Assembly: GCF_000524195.1 (NCBI RefSeq)
Contig: NW_020170393.1
Location: 966,523-1,030,522 of the forward strand
Direction of reading: 5' to 3'
Source: Echinococcus granulosus
Lineage: Eukaryota; Platyhelminthes; Cestoda; Cyclophyllidea; Taeniidae
Length of the DNA: 64,000 nt
The notes below the pieces were generated by a model, which was given only the letters and a program-made list of their open reading frames with translations, had not been told where the DNA came from and ran no database searches. The position numbers and the translations under genes are program-made. Shown piece after piece: positions 13,145 to 24,760 of the stretch; within the stretch, counting starts at the first letter, position 1, and every line of letters begins with the position of its first letter.

Positions 13145-13420
13145 GTGTTATGATGAAGTAAACGTGCACTGGCCCATGCTGCCGACTTTTCCCTAATTTT
13201 TTGGGACGCACACATCAGCGTTGTTTGCTCTCCTATGTGCCTTCTTACTGCAACTCGTTAACGTTGTAGGCCCAGCTGGTGAAGTAAATGTGCAATCTCG
13301 TGCTGCAGTCTAGGCTGGTGAATATTCTCCGCCTTACGATAATGCGACATTTCTACAAATGTCTTGGAGGTAAGGTTGACTGATGAGGTAAACGTGCACT
13401 GATTCCCGATGCTAGTTACT
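13145..13420. repeat. Three degenerate direct repeats
   Basis: The motif tgatgaagtaaacgtgcac near 13150 recurs as tggtgaagtaaatgtgcaa near 13277 and tgatgaggtaaacgtgcac near 13381, at spacings of roughly 127 and 104 bp. Each copy is followed by a similar ...cgatgctg/gtgctg stretch. It may be a decayed satellite or part of the element whose palindrome lies just upstream. Confidence 0.5.
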
Positions 13421-13686
13421 GTCTGAAAGCACTTCCGTTTCCGCACATTTCAGCTCTACAATTTGTCCATTTTAGAACTCCTTCTTCGTCTGGGAGTAGT
13501 CAAATGAAAGGTCGGCGATCCGATCGTCTATTTTTATATTTTAAGATGGAAATACACTATTCTTAATGCATCTTTCATTGGCTTGGTTAATTGAGGCAGC
13601 ATGCGATGGCCTCTGGAGTTGGCTTGTGATCGCTTTACAATACCAACATGCGGGCCCGTAGGATTCGCCAGAATCGCGTGCTTTTG

Positions 13687-13786
13687 NNNNNNNNNNNNNN
13701 NNNNNNNNNNNNNNNNNNNNNNNNNNNNNNNNNNNNNNNNNNNNNNNNNNNNNNNNNNNNNNNNNNNNNNNNNNNNNNNNNNNNNN
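13687..13786. other. Assembly gap (100 N)
   Basis: Exactly 100 N, the conventional placeholder for a gap of unknown size between scaffolded contigs. The real distance between SGSM3 and MRPS5 is therefore not known. Confidence 0.98.
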
Positions 13787-13908
13787 GCTATTTTCTGTAG
13801 GGGCTGACGGTACGTCACTAGGGTAATAAGTTCCAAAAATGTTGAAAACAGTAGATATCCAGTGGGAAATTGGTGAGTGTACAAATTGAGGTCGCTTGGG
13901 CGGCGTCT

Positions 13909-16268
13909 CTACTGCTCATCCAGTTTGGCGTAGGCGATCCTTTCGCGCCTGGCTGCCTCCTGGTTCCGGTATCGATGCCGCTCTGCCGCGCGTTTGAGAA
14001 CTCCAGCCGAGGACAGGTACGTGGGTAGTGGGTTTTTCTTGATATTAGGCACCAAACCCTTCAGCGTGATAATCACATCTAAATCCCTCTCTCCGCGCTC
14101 CAAGAGGCGCTGCACCTCCTCCTCTGCCTCGTCCTCCTCATCCAGCAGGTGATCAATGGGATCGAACTCAGGGTCGGGTTTGGGGACTGGGCTCCGATAA
14201 CCAGGTTTGGTAATCAGGAGGGGGGACCGCTCCCCGTGCTCCTTTTCCTGGGCCTCCCAAAACGCGTGCAACGATAGCAAATCAATGTGATAGCGGTTGC
14301 CCGCCTTGGGCGGCTTTGGTGGTGGCCGGGAGCCCAGCAACGGGTCAGATTTCAAACCAGCATAGCTTACGCAGTCCTGAGTGATGCCCGCCCGTGGTGA
14401 GGCGAGAACTCGTGGCACGGAGTTGAAGTCCTTGCTGAACTCGACCACGTGCATACCTAGGCGGTTGGAGACATCCTCGTAGCTCTCCTACGGAAGAGGA
14501 AGGATTAGGTGCCAGGATTTGCAGAGGCTGCACTCAGGAGGAGATCGTACCTGTTCGTTTAGCAGGCGCAGGAATCCGCGTACGATGGAGAGGTAGTTTT
14601 TCGTATTCCCTTCCACCTTGGCGTGCATATCTTTGATGCCGATGAGATCACACAGTGTCTTTATTGCTCGGTGACATACTAAGCCGTGGCCTGAAAGAAG
14701 CATTGGACTGATAGGTACCACAAATTCAACTGCTAAAGACTGCGTCGTGAGAGATCATGCAGAGGATGAAACGATACTTGCAGAAACAATAGCAAATTCT
14801 TACGGACTAGTTGCTTCTAGGGTCTTTGGAATATTTAAAAACAATTCTAATACGTGAGAATAAGCATTTAGAACAAAGTAAAGGTACCTTCGGGCTTCGG
14901 TGTAGCGTAGATCGTAGTGTGCCACTCTCGAACGTGGCCAAGATGCCATACTGCAATAAAAAGGAGACTGGACTTAAACCACAAGAAGAAGTTGAAGGCA
15001 GTTTAGTTATTCAGATAGTTGATTTAACGAACTATATTCACTAGAGCATATTGCTTCGATATTGGAAGGATGCTTACCGTAAACAAGATGAAGGGAAGCA
15101 AAACTAGCTTAAAATATCCTCTCGTACTTAGTTGTGAATCACTATTGCATACACGAGTGCAAAAGAAGCATTTCCCTTAGGATATATGCCATCAGAATAA
15201 TATAGGAGACAATGAAAAACTCACGCGTCCGATTCTCCTTCAAATTAAAGGAAATAAGGTTAAGGAATGCACGATTTTTCGCCCGTTTCAGGGCGCCACG
15301 TAAGGTGACTGATCTGGCCTTTCCGACGCCACAAACACCTCGTCCGTTGCCAGCCACAACCAGTGCAGAAAACCGTCGATAGCGACCAACGGTAGCGGTC
15401 ATTGTGGATACAGCCTATTAAGATTAAACAGAAAAGTAACGGCACATTGCCTCGCATTACCAACAAACGAAAGGCCAAAGTTATGACCCAAAGTGTCAAG
15501 AAATCTAAAAGAAACATACTTTAAGTTCAAGAACACGTGTATCAAAGCCTGGAGAGCCGGAATCCAAAGGTCCCAAGGACTGACCACCCATGCTTGCACC
15601 AGTCCAGCCACGAAGAAGCGGGGGTAATTTTACTCTTTTCTTCTTCACAGCTGACTTGTTTCTCAATTCCTCTAACTTATTCAGGTATTCTTGATTTACA
15701 TCGCCCTAGATATTGGAGATGATAAGACATCTTGACTCAAGCACACTGTGTCAAACGGTATGTCGAAACACAGCGATCAAATGACGGAATCACGACAGGT
15801 AACAAAGCCCATATATAGCGACTGACTACGTATCTAGGCACAAAATTGATGACAGTTTACCTTCTGAACTTTCTGTAAGGTGGATTCACGATACAGAGGG
15901 GCATTCAACCCAGGCCATAAGTAGCCCTCGCGATTGCCACCAAGACGTTGACCGCGATTAAGATCGATTTTGGGTCTCGTTACACGGCGTTTACCACGAG
16001 CACGTTTTTTTGTGCTGCCTTTCGGACCAGTTACACCTTCCCAAATAACATCACCCGGTAAGGAAGTAAATACAGTGCTATTCCTCACAGGAATGACGCA
16101 AAAGTTTGGGCGGTCCGAAAGACACCTCGGTACTAGTGGGTTGATGGGAAGCGATGGTAGTAACAGACCTGGTGTCGGTGGTATTAAAGTGCCATAAGGG
16201 GAAATTTCACGTCGCAAACAACTTAAAAAACCCTTTCGGAGTAGCGGCGGCAAAAGCCTGGACACCAT
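13909..16268 (-). CDS. MRPS5: Mitochondrial small ribosomal subunit protein uS5m
   Basis: Component of the mitochondrial 28S subunit. Exons, in transcription order: 16268-15861, 15705-15520, 15414-15225, 14950-14888, 14690-14551, 14487-13909. All phases close, giving 521 aa. The start at 16268 yields an Arg/Lys-rich N-terminus ([13 protein letters not shown]), typical of a mitochondrial presequence. Exon 3 carries the uS5 RNA-binding domain ([19 protein letters not shown]). Exons 4-5 hold the mitochondrial-type C-terminal domain ([20 protein letters not shown]). The last exon is an acidic/basic tail with PPPKPPK and a Glu-rich run. The start codon lies 209 bp from the first in-frame ATG of HMGCR on the other strand, so the two probably share a promoter. 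Confidence 0.93.
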
Positions 16269-16477
16269 CGCGCGTCGTGTTATATAAAGACGCAAGCACC
16301 CTCTTTTCTAGAATTAGCGCGCAAGCCTAGACACAAAACAAATCACAAGTAAAATGCAAATATTTGTTTAGAAGCACGCTTGGACGTATTTCTAGGCTTC
16401 ATATTGAATATGCTTCGAAATATGACGGCCTTGAGTATTGCATTTACGAGGCGTTTGCGCGATTTTTAAATCAAGTA
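16269..16477. promoter_or_regulatory. Probable bidirectional promoter MRPS5 / HMGCR
   Basis: Only about 209 bp separate the MRPS5 start codon (minus) from the first in-frame HMGCR ATG (plus). Possible 3' splice sites (tttgtttag ending 16371, atttctag ending 16395) lie upstream of the HMGCR ATG, compatible with spliced-leader addition. The region is open in the HMGCR frame from 16331 but contains no in-frame ATG. No specific factor site recognised. Confidence 0.5.
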
Positions 16478-19400
16478 ATGGTTGGAGTGATGGAGTTTGG
16501 GTCGACGCGCATGTGCCGATCAATGACCCTTTTTTTGGGTTATTTTAGTCTGCTCCACCCCTTGAAGACCATTTTTATATGGACAGCTTGCGTCGCGTAC
16601 TGCGCTTCTATCCTATTCAAGCACTTGGATTCGCGCGAAATACTCCCCTTTATGATTTTACATTATAAAGCAATGGTATTCTCGCTGTTTTGCGTCCTGA
16701 TATCAGCCATAAAGTTCCGCTCTTCAAGTCTTTTCGAGAAGTCCACCTTATACCGACTTGGAACAAATTTCCGTGCTCGTCGCTTGTACCGTCTTTTCCT
16801 CCTTTGTGCGATATCGTCGGTTATAGTTAGCTCTGGACTGAATGGGAACTTAACTTACCATGATTTGTTTGGCTTGGGGTTGGCGTTTATTTTTATTGAT
16901 TGGAGTTTCATATCAAGTCTCATAAAAGTGAGTTTTAGTGTTAATAAGGATTTGTGTTAGGTGAGTCTCACTGCTCCCATGTCGGGTTATCCTCATTTCG
17001 ATCATGAGAACTACCTCAAGCTTCATTCGGAAGAAGCCGTCATCTTCTTCTCTACAATGGACAACGTCGTGCTGGACCATTTTATAAAACTGCTGCTGTT
17101 TAATATCGTTAGCCATTGGCCTCAATCTGATGTGGGCATCGTCTGTGAACGTTTGAAAACTCACCTTACTGTTGCTTTTGTAGCAACTTTCAGTCTTCTC
17201 CCCGTTTTAACACGTATAAACTTTGCAAATAGTCCACAAAATGCTGGTTTTTTTGATTTTCGCATGTAGGTTTTCCATGTTTCTTATTGGGTTTTGATTT
17301 TTTAGGCCGCACTTTATTTTAAAGGAAAGTAGTCGTACACGTTCTGAATCTGAACCGCCTCCACAAAAGTATGATGCGGGGCTTTTCCAATCGGTGTACT
17401 CAAGTAATCGGCATACTGCCTATCTTTCGATGGCTGCGGCGTTGGTTATTTTCAATGCTATTTTAGCGGCACAATCACTTGCTCAAACGGCGTATTTCGG
17501 TGGCTTTCCAAAAATGTTGGCTAATTATTTCACTCTTATGAGTGTGTGGTTATGCATTGGCTCCTATCTCATCTTGGTCTCCTTCTTCTGTCGCCTAAAG
17601 CACCTTTTTGCCTTGGATTGCACTTGCGAGATCTGCATCAAACCGAAGCTGCGCAGATCAAGGATGCGCTCTGAATCGGAATATACCGACGTTCTTCCCA
17701 CTGATGCACTAGTGGGTATATCTCTGAATGAACCCATAATAGTGTTTCTAAATGCTCAGTCACTTTCATTGTGGTTGTAGGATGAAGAGTTTGTTGCCTT
17801 CCTTCTCATTGTAGCTGGGAGCTCCTATTGAAGCACCTTTATTCATCGAACCGGCTAGCTTGTATCACCAAAATCAGCACCACCATGACGGCGATAATGA
17901 AGCTGATGAGAACGAGAACGGTGTCATTCCCAAATCACCCAAACTCGAGTGTGTTGTGAAAGCTCGTGTTGAAGACCCTGATGTGGTACCTATTTTTATC
18001 TTCCAATGCTGTTTGCTCTCTTTACTGTTTGGAAATCTGCTCCTTTATATTTACGTACTTGCATGCGTAAGCATTATTTGTTTCTGTGTAACCTCGGACA
18101 GGTATCAGCGTTGTCAGACGCGGAGGTGCTGCGGTTGATTCGCGATGGCCGTCTGAAAACTCGTGATCTGGAGACAGCGGTGAAGAGCCTTCCGCGTGCG
18201 GTAGCTCTACGCCGTCAGGACTTAGCCACGCGTCTCAGCAATCCCCACTCCATTGATCGCATCCCCTTCGCCAACTACGACTACCGACCTGTCATGGGAC
18301 AGTGCTGTGAAGAGGTGAGAGGCCACCATCAAAACTGTCGTTATAAATTCTTTAGACACCACAGCCTTGCTCACTTGTTATCCGCTTATTCACTGCCTCA
18401 GAAGAAGTTGAGCTCGATTTTAAGTCGGCGTCTCAAATTACATTTGCATCATCGGCTAAAACTTGCTTTCTCTTAATGCTAGCTGTTCCAAAGGAAACTT
18501 TGACAACTCGGTTGGATTTTCGCCACTTTGCTCGCTTTTGATTATCTTCCCAGTCCTCTATTAGGGCCTTTTTACTTTCGTCTTGCGCAGTTGCCTTTTG
18601 GATCTCATAAAACCGTGTTTTGAGGAAATCTCACACCCATGTTTTCCATCACGACCCACCTGTTTAGCACTTGGGTCCGTTTAGAATGCAACATCCGTAG
18701 TTATTTATCACACTGTATGCTGCCACAGTAAAAGAGTTAGTTCTGGAGCTGCCTCTCCTAATTATTCATACTTTCTTCTAACTTCTTTATTTCACATGTA
18801 TCAAAGAATTTCTCGAAACTACTAGGAGATCTCTACTTTGCGTATGCTCTCTCAGTCGACGTTTTTTGCTTGAAGGGATATAGCTGGGAAAACACAGCTG
18901 GGGATCCTTCATGCTGGCAGTTACCAAGGGCGAAACTTTCAAGGTCAGAGTTCGGCACACCCAGCGTGTATCATTCGTTATCCGTTAACATTCACCTCGG
19001 CAAACTTTTTCTCAATGTTTTAAGCTATATCCTGTGTATACAATAGAGCGGAACTTATCATCGAAAGGAAATGAGGGGGAAAAACCCAAATTCAAGGAGT
19101 TGAAACCACATTTATTTTTGGACATCGTGCCTGCTACACTTATGCACCTATTTCAGTGTTCATCTAGTGTCCATAAGATTTCGGCATGGCAGGGCCTGTC
19201 TGTAAGGCTGAACCATCCTAAGACAGCCCGCTGTGCCGGCCGTGGTCGTCGGTTGTTTGGACTTAGTAGTTCAATGCATAGACTGTCAGTCACATGAATG
19301 GCTGTCGAAGTTGAGTTCATCACCGGCTGGTGCCTAGTCGTCTACTGTCTGATGTCGTCCAGAAAATTGTTTACGTTTCCTTTTAAAAGAAATTTTTATT

Positions 19401-22400
19401 CGCGTTTGTATAAATGCGCGCTCTACTGTTACCTGTCCTCTTCATTAACTGTACCTCAACCGGGCCGGCTTGCACCATGTGTGCCAGCTATGAGTACCTA
19501 CTTCTGGGCTCTAGTTTGACCTGAACACGCCTAGTAGCGCAAACATTTTCAATTTGTGTATTTGTTATTTCGCGTATAAGCATGGAATACGTAGAACTTC
19601 AATCGCATTTGAGGAGATGGATCATTCATTCCATTATCTGGCAAAATCTACCCCTTTCGTCCATAGGTGTTGGCACGTGAATTTAATGCACCATTTCATG
19701 TTAACACTTTTTCCACCTAAAACGCCCTGAGGGACTGAAATACTGCCATGTTGGGTGGCATGGTCATGGCCACAAACATCTGCTGCAGATTCTGTATGGA
19801 GCAAAAGCGGTGTTTAATCATTGATAGCATCTTCTACTTCAACTGCTTGATCGTCCTGATCAAAACTTCAATGGGAGTAGAAGCCGACCACGCATTTGCT
19901 TGTACACAGTTTGGAAGTGAAAATACTCTAAAACTCGGTTAGATGGGGCTTTGGGTATAATCAAGGAGGCACTTATGTGCAACTTCACTCCTCCGTGCAT
20001 GCTTTCATCATGTTACTGACGATTCCGTACTTTCTGATCAGGTGATTGGTTACATCCCAATTCCGCTGGGAAAGGTGGGTCCTCTGCTATTGGACGGGCA
20101 GGAGCATTACCTCCCTCTGGCTACGACCGAGGGCTGCCTAGTTGCCAGCACCAATCGCGGTTGCCGAGCTCTCTACCTTTCGGGCGGTGTGCGAACTGCT
20201 CTCTTCAGGTAAGGTGTAAGCCGGTTCACTACATTTCCACCTCCTCTGTTTGCTTAAATGAACCAGGGAGATTTGATACCTTGCTCCTTACTCGATAGGG
20301 ATCAAATGACTCGCGCTCCAGTGGTAGCCTTTCCATCTGTTGGCGAGGTAGTAAAATGCATCGCCTGGATCGAGTCGCCACAGGGCTTTCAGCTCTTGCG
20401 GGAAGCTTTTAATGAGACCAGTTCATATGCCGATCTTGTCTCCGTCTTTCCCAACCCCGTGAGTGTGTATCCGCCCACGTGCTAGGTGACCTTATGGCCT
20501 TGTCTCTGTCCCACAATTGTGCTGATTTACTGATTGTAGGTGGGCCGCTATCTCCATCTGCGCTTCGCCGCGCGGACAGGAGAGGCGATGGGAATGAATA
20601 TGGTGAGCAAAGGTACTGAGCGGGCGCTTCGATGTCTCGGCAAGTACTTTCCTCGTATGCAGGTGAGTTGGCAGTTTTTTGATCACAAATTCGAATTTGC
20701 TGCATAACTATTCCGCAACGCTCGAGTTGTTCCCGCAGACTCCGTTAGGGCTTATTTGTCTATCGAAATTTGTCTTCAGGTTGTAATGGTGTAAACGTTT
20801 GTGTCATATACTTGGATTCATCGGGCGATTAAGTTGGTCCGTGTGGTTTTAGGTTCAACTTTGTGTTATGGCTGGTTGTAACTCTCATGCGGGCTACAAG
20901 GCATGAGTATCATGGGAGCCCACTGGTAGTGTATTCTTTATTGTGTTCCCTATTGCTTAACTTTTTTTGAGCCCTATGAGCTCGGGTGAACATTTAAAAC
21001 CAACAGCATCCCCAGTTGGGACTTATGCTGCGAGGATTTATTTGCTGAAGGCCGAGCGAGTTCTGTCACGAGCTATTTTGTATGCCAACTGCTATTCACG
21101 GGGGTTATTTTTTCCGAAAAGGGAATCCTTGAAATGTACCTCGGGTTCTAATGTACCTTCACAGATATACTTTCGGTGTGTAACCATTCTGATGCCACTC
21201 AGCTGCAACTTGGGTTTGTTCACCACTTCTTGCAATATGAGGAAGTATAAGTGTTTTGGCCATAGTCGAATGTTTAAACATTGTAATCGTGAACGCTCTG
21301 ATTGATGATTTCCGTTTGTTTAAACTCATCCCCGCTCCACTGCTGACTATCATACAGAAATGGAGATGAAGATGCTGTCCAAAACTTGATGTGGTCTTGG
21401 TAACACTTCTATCATGCGCATCCGTGAATTGATGTATCCACACCAGCCGCCTTTTTTCCATGACTGACATGGCACCGCCATAGTGAAAACGGGACTGTTG
21501 TTATTTTTTGAGTGGGTTTGCTACCACTGTCGCCACAGCATAGCTGGTATAAACGGAACTCCATGATATAATTTACCAGCAAGTTGGTTTTCTATTGTTC
21601 GCCGTCTTGGCCTTCGGTCGATTACCGAGTAGACCTCGTCATCCAATTCCTCCTTGGAGAAGTCTGTGGATTTGCGTTTTATCAAACGGAAGGATAGTCC
21701 GATCGCTAAAATGGATCATTTTTTTCTTCTAATACAGAAACTGATCCATAAAGAGTGGAAATATCTGCCACCACTACCAGTGCTTACCCCAAGGGAGATA
21801 ATGCAGTTGTTTTTTTCCCCTACAGGTGTTGTCTCTCAGCGGCAACATGTGCACGGACAAGAAGTCAGCGGTGATAAATCACCTCCTGGGTCGAGGCAAG
21901 TCAGTGTTGGCGGAAGCGCGACTGCCAGGTCGGGTGATATCGCGGGTTTTCCACACTGAGCCGACACGAATAGCGCGGTTGGCGCGCGTCAAGCACTGGA
22001 CGGGCTCCGCGATGGCAGGTGTGCCCGGCATGGCCGGTTGCAATGCCCACGCTGCCAATCTCGTGGCTGCACTCTTCGCGGCTACTGGACAAGATCTCGC
22101 GCAGGTACTTCTTGACCTTGGAAAAAAGAGGTGGACAATATCAGTTTGCTAGATGAAACATCGTTTCTATTGTTCGTTAGCCTCATTATCCATGGATATA
22201 TTGGTCGTCGAGAAATCGGTAATTTTGCTTTGGCGTTGCCATCCATATTCGGCTTTTCCAGGCCCTTCTTCGGTTCTAGGGAGTTGGAAAATTGGCTCTT
22301 AACTCGCTGAAGTATTGGCCATTCTACCCTGCCTTCTCGGTAACACTTCCTTTCACTGAGGCTTCTACTCTGCTTCATAAAGTGCTATGCTTTTGTGGTG

Positions 22401-23186
22401 TGAATAGTCTACCTCAACCCAATTTGGATAAGTTGGTTCGTGATTTCTCAGGCTAGGGCTGTATTATCACTGCGAGCTCCCGGATGTACTCAATCACAAT
22501 TATTTCTCATGCTCGACCTTCGTTTCTTTATTTCTCCAATGGTTTTCGGGCTTTTGTTTGCTTTTTGGATATGGTATCATATGGCACCGACGAGATTCCA
22601 TGTAATCCTCTAGGTTGAACTATTCCTTCATTTACTTTGTGTACCTGCACTGATAGCAGGTTTAAATGACTTGCAGATCACTTAATACCTCATTGAGGAC
22701 AGAATGGTTTTTTTCTTCTATCTAGCTACTCCAAAATATTCGTGTCAGCTACACTTTTTCCGTTGAACGATTCTATTTAATGAACGATAGGTGGTGGACT
22801 CGAGCGCCTGCCTGACACAACTTGAGGTGGAGGAGGACGGGAGTCTGTACGCCAGTGTGACAATGCCCTGCATCGAGGTAGGAACAGTTGGCGGAGGCAC
22901 ACGGCTCCCCGCGCAGCGCGCCTGTATCGAGATGCTCGACTTATCTCTCGAACGGCCCGCCGAACACCTTGCTCGTCTTGTTGCTGGTGTGGTGATAGCG
23001 GGCGAGCTCTCGCTTCTCGCCGCTCTGGCCACCAACGATCTGGTGGAGGCGCACATGCGCTTAAACCGAGCGGCGGCAGCGGTGGCTGTGGCAACAGCTG
23101 GCCACCCGGCGGTGGAGGAGAGTAAAAGTGACCGGTCGGGCTGCAATGATCTCCTCTTGCCCAATGCTGACAATTTTGGCATGTGA
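16478..23186 (+). CDS. HMGCR: 3-hydroxy-3-methylglutaryl-CoA reductase
   Basis: ER membrane enzyme reducing HMG-CoA to mevalonate with NADPH. Exons: 16478-16927, 16961-17265, 17306-17741, 17815-17985, 18102-18314, 20042-20208, 20299-20458, 20540-20662, 21826-22104, 22791-23186, about 899 aa. Introns 1-3 are 33, 40 and 73 nt. The N-terminal third has several hydrophobic segments but is poorly conserved, and a further upstream exon is possible. The exon 3 donor (17742) is the least certain site. The catalytic domain is typical: CCEEVIGYIP (catalytic Glu524), DAMGMN-like [17 protein letters not shown] (Asp686, Lys687), TGQDLAQ (Asp765), GTVGGGT, and His856 in EAHM. The residue matching human AMPK-site Ser872 is Ala862. 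Introns 18315-20041, 20663-21825 and 22105-22790 show no genes. Flatworms lack later sterol synthesis, so the product likely feeds dolichol, ubiquinone and protein prenylation. Confidence 0.95.
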
Positions 23187-24760
23187 TTAGGGAAGCCTCG
23201 ATGTCCCTTTTTCGTACTCCTGCTACTGCCACTACTACTAGTCTTCTGGGGATCTTATGGTTTCTACCTCAAAATAGGGTACCATTTTTAAAATATGGAA
23301 CCATATTTTTAGAGCACACACATCGTGTGTGCCACTTGTACACTTTGTACCCGTGATGTTCACATGCGATGGTAGTAAATTGATAAACGGTTTGTTCAAA
23401 ATCGTGATTTCATTGACATCAGATGGTATCAATATAAATTGTTGGAATATTAAGTCTTGCTTTTAAATATAAGACGGGGAAAGGACTTTCACAGGTATCC
23501 AGCGCCTAGCTGCTTTGTTTAGCACTATTATTCTATTCAATTTAATGCTTACGTTATCTGAAGTAGAGGACTTGCGATTCTCCGTGTCCTCCCTTAAGTC
23601 GCAGTAATCCATACCACTGTTGCTAGCGTACGGAAGGTTTTGGAGGTCGTAGAAGCGGCTAAGGTACATTCCGTAGGAGCTTGGAGGTCCACGTGATTTG
23701 GTACGTTACGAGGTCTTCCTGTGTACCTCCTCGTTTGAGCATCTCTTGCACCGCTCCCCTGGTCACCCTTCTATATCGTCTATCACACTGTATTCAGTGG
23801 TTCGAAAGCCACTCGGAACTCAGAAACAGTGTTTGCAAGATTCTCACAGATGCGTCTCATCGATTCTACTGTTCCCAGAACCATGTACCGATTGTGTACT
23901 ACAATTTGGGGAGGCGGAGCCATCGGCTTAGTGGTGAGAAGCGCTGCAGGGTTACCTACAACAAGTGCCAATCACACGGATCAGCGGTGCTTGTCTTAGA
24001 GCGATGTGGCATATCGGAAGTAAGGAGTCGGCCTAGCGGAGCATAAAATAAAATCAGGTAGATGGGGACTGTTGAATTGTGTGTAGGATGCGGTTTTCAT
24101 GATTAGATTATTAGAGTAGTGGGCAGTGAGAAAGATCACTGTTGAAGACCCATGTGATGTGGTGTCTAGCCGTCCTGCGACCAAACATTGCATACTGACT
24201 AAAGCAGCGGTTCATTTTTGTTACATGGGGAAGCTGGGGCTACGTGGGCGAACATACACAAGGCGACGGTGCGCAGGACAGAGGTCTACTACATGCGTTT
24301 GTAAAATCAGATAAGTGGATAGCAAGCCACTAGAGTAGACCCAGTTTTCTAATGTATCTGATATGATGGCATCTTATGATTTCGTTCATTAAGAACTTTA
24401 AGGTTGCACAATCAAGAGAAAGTGATTTTCAAGGTACTAAATAAACGAATTATTACTTCTGCCCTCTTTACAAAATTTAGGCTTTGTAAGCAAATGCATC
24501 ATCATGGAAGTTAGGAGTAGTTGGATATATGGGGAGCCTTATTTTTACCTGCAATACTCATCAGGATATTGGAAACTGTCCAGAAATTTTATTATTGATA
24601 CAAAGACTTTTCGAATGCTCATAGCAGTTAGGTCAGCCTATCTTAGTAAAGTTATGTGCAAAGATGTGGAGCACAATTTTGTTATTTTACATCGTCTTAA
24701 AGGTCAAGACGCCCCACGCACTTAAAGGTTTTCTCATACCTTAAGTTTGTGCTTCTGAGA
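23187..24760. other. Intergenic region HMGCR / RAB11FIP
   Basis: Holds the HMGCR 3' UTR and the RAB11FIP 5' region. AATAAA at 24047-24052 is a far candidate poly(A) signal for HMGCR. A minus-strand open stretch (23553-23705) ending in a good 5' splice site is listed separately. Nothing else is supported. Confidence 0.45.
23553..23705 (-). other. Orphan exon-like ORF, minus strand
   Basis: Fifty-one open codons containing MYLSRFYDLQNLPYAS and ending at AAC/GTAAGC, a consensus donor. I could not find a matching acceptor or neighbouring exons on this strand. It may be chance or a gene fragment. No family recognised. Confidence 0.2.

Larger units (their letters stand above)
11003..13908. other. 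Intergenic region between convergent SGSM3 and MRPS5
   Basis: Begins with the SGSM3 3' UTR. The middle part (about 11500-12780) is AT-rich with no convincing frame. From about 12820 composition becomes GC-richer: an imperfect palindrome (12825-12985) is followed by three degenerate direct repeats (about 13145-13420) and the assembly gap. No gene recognised on either strand. Confidence 0.5.

Noticed and set aside
19034..19520. GC-richer ORFs inside HMGCR intron 5
   Set aside because: Composition hints at an old element, but no transposon motif or second copy was found in the window.
22745..23232. Long minus-strand ORFs (145-151 codons) opposite the last HMGCR exon
   Set aside because: The plus strand carries conserved HMGR motifs here. 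The antisense frames are by-products of the high GC content.
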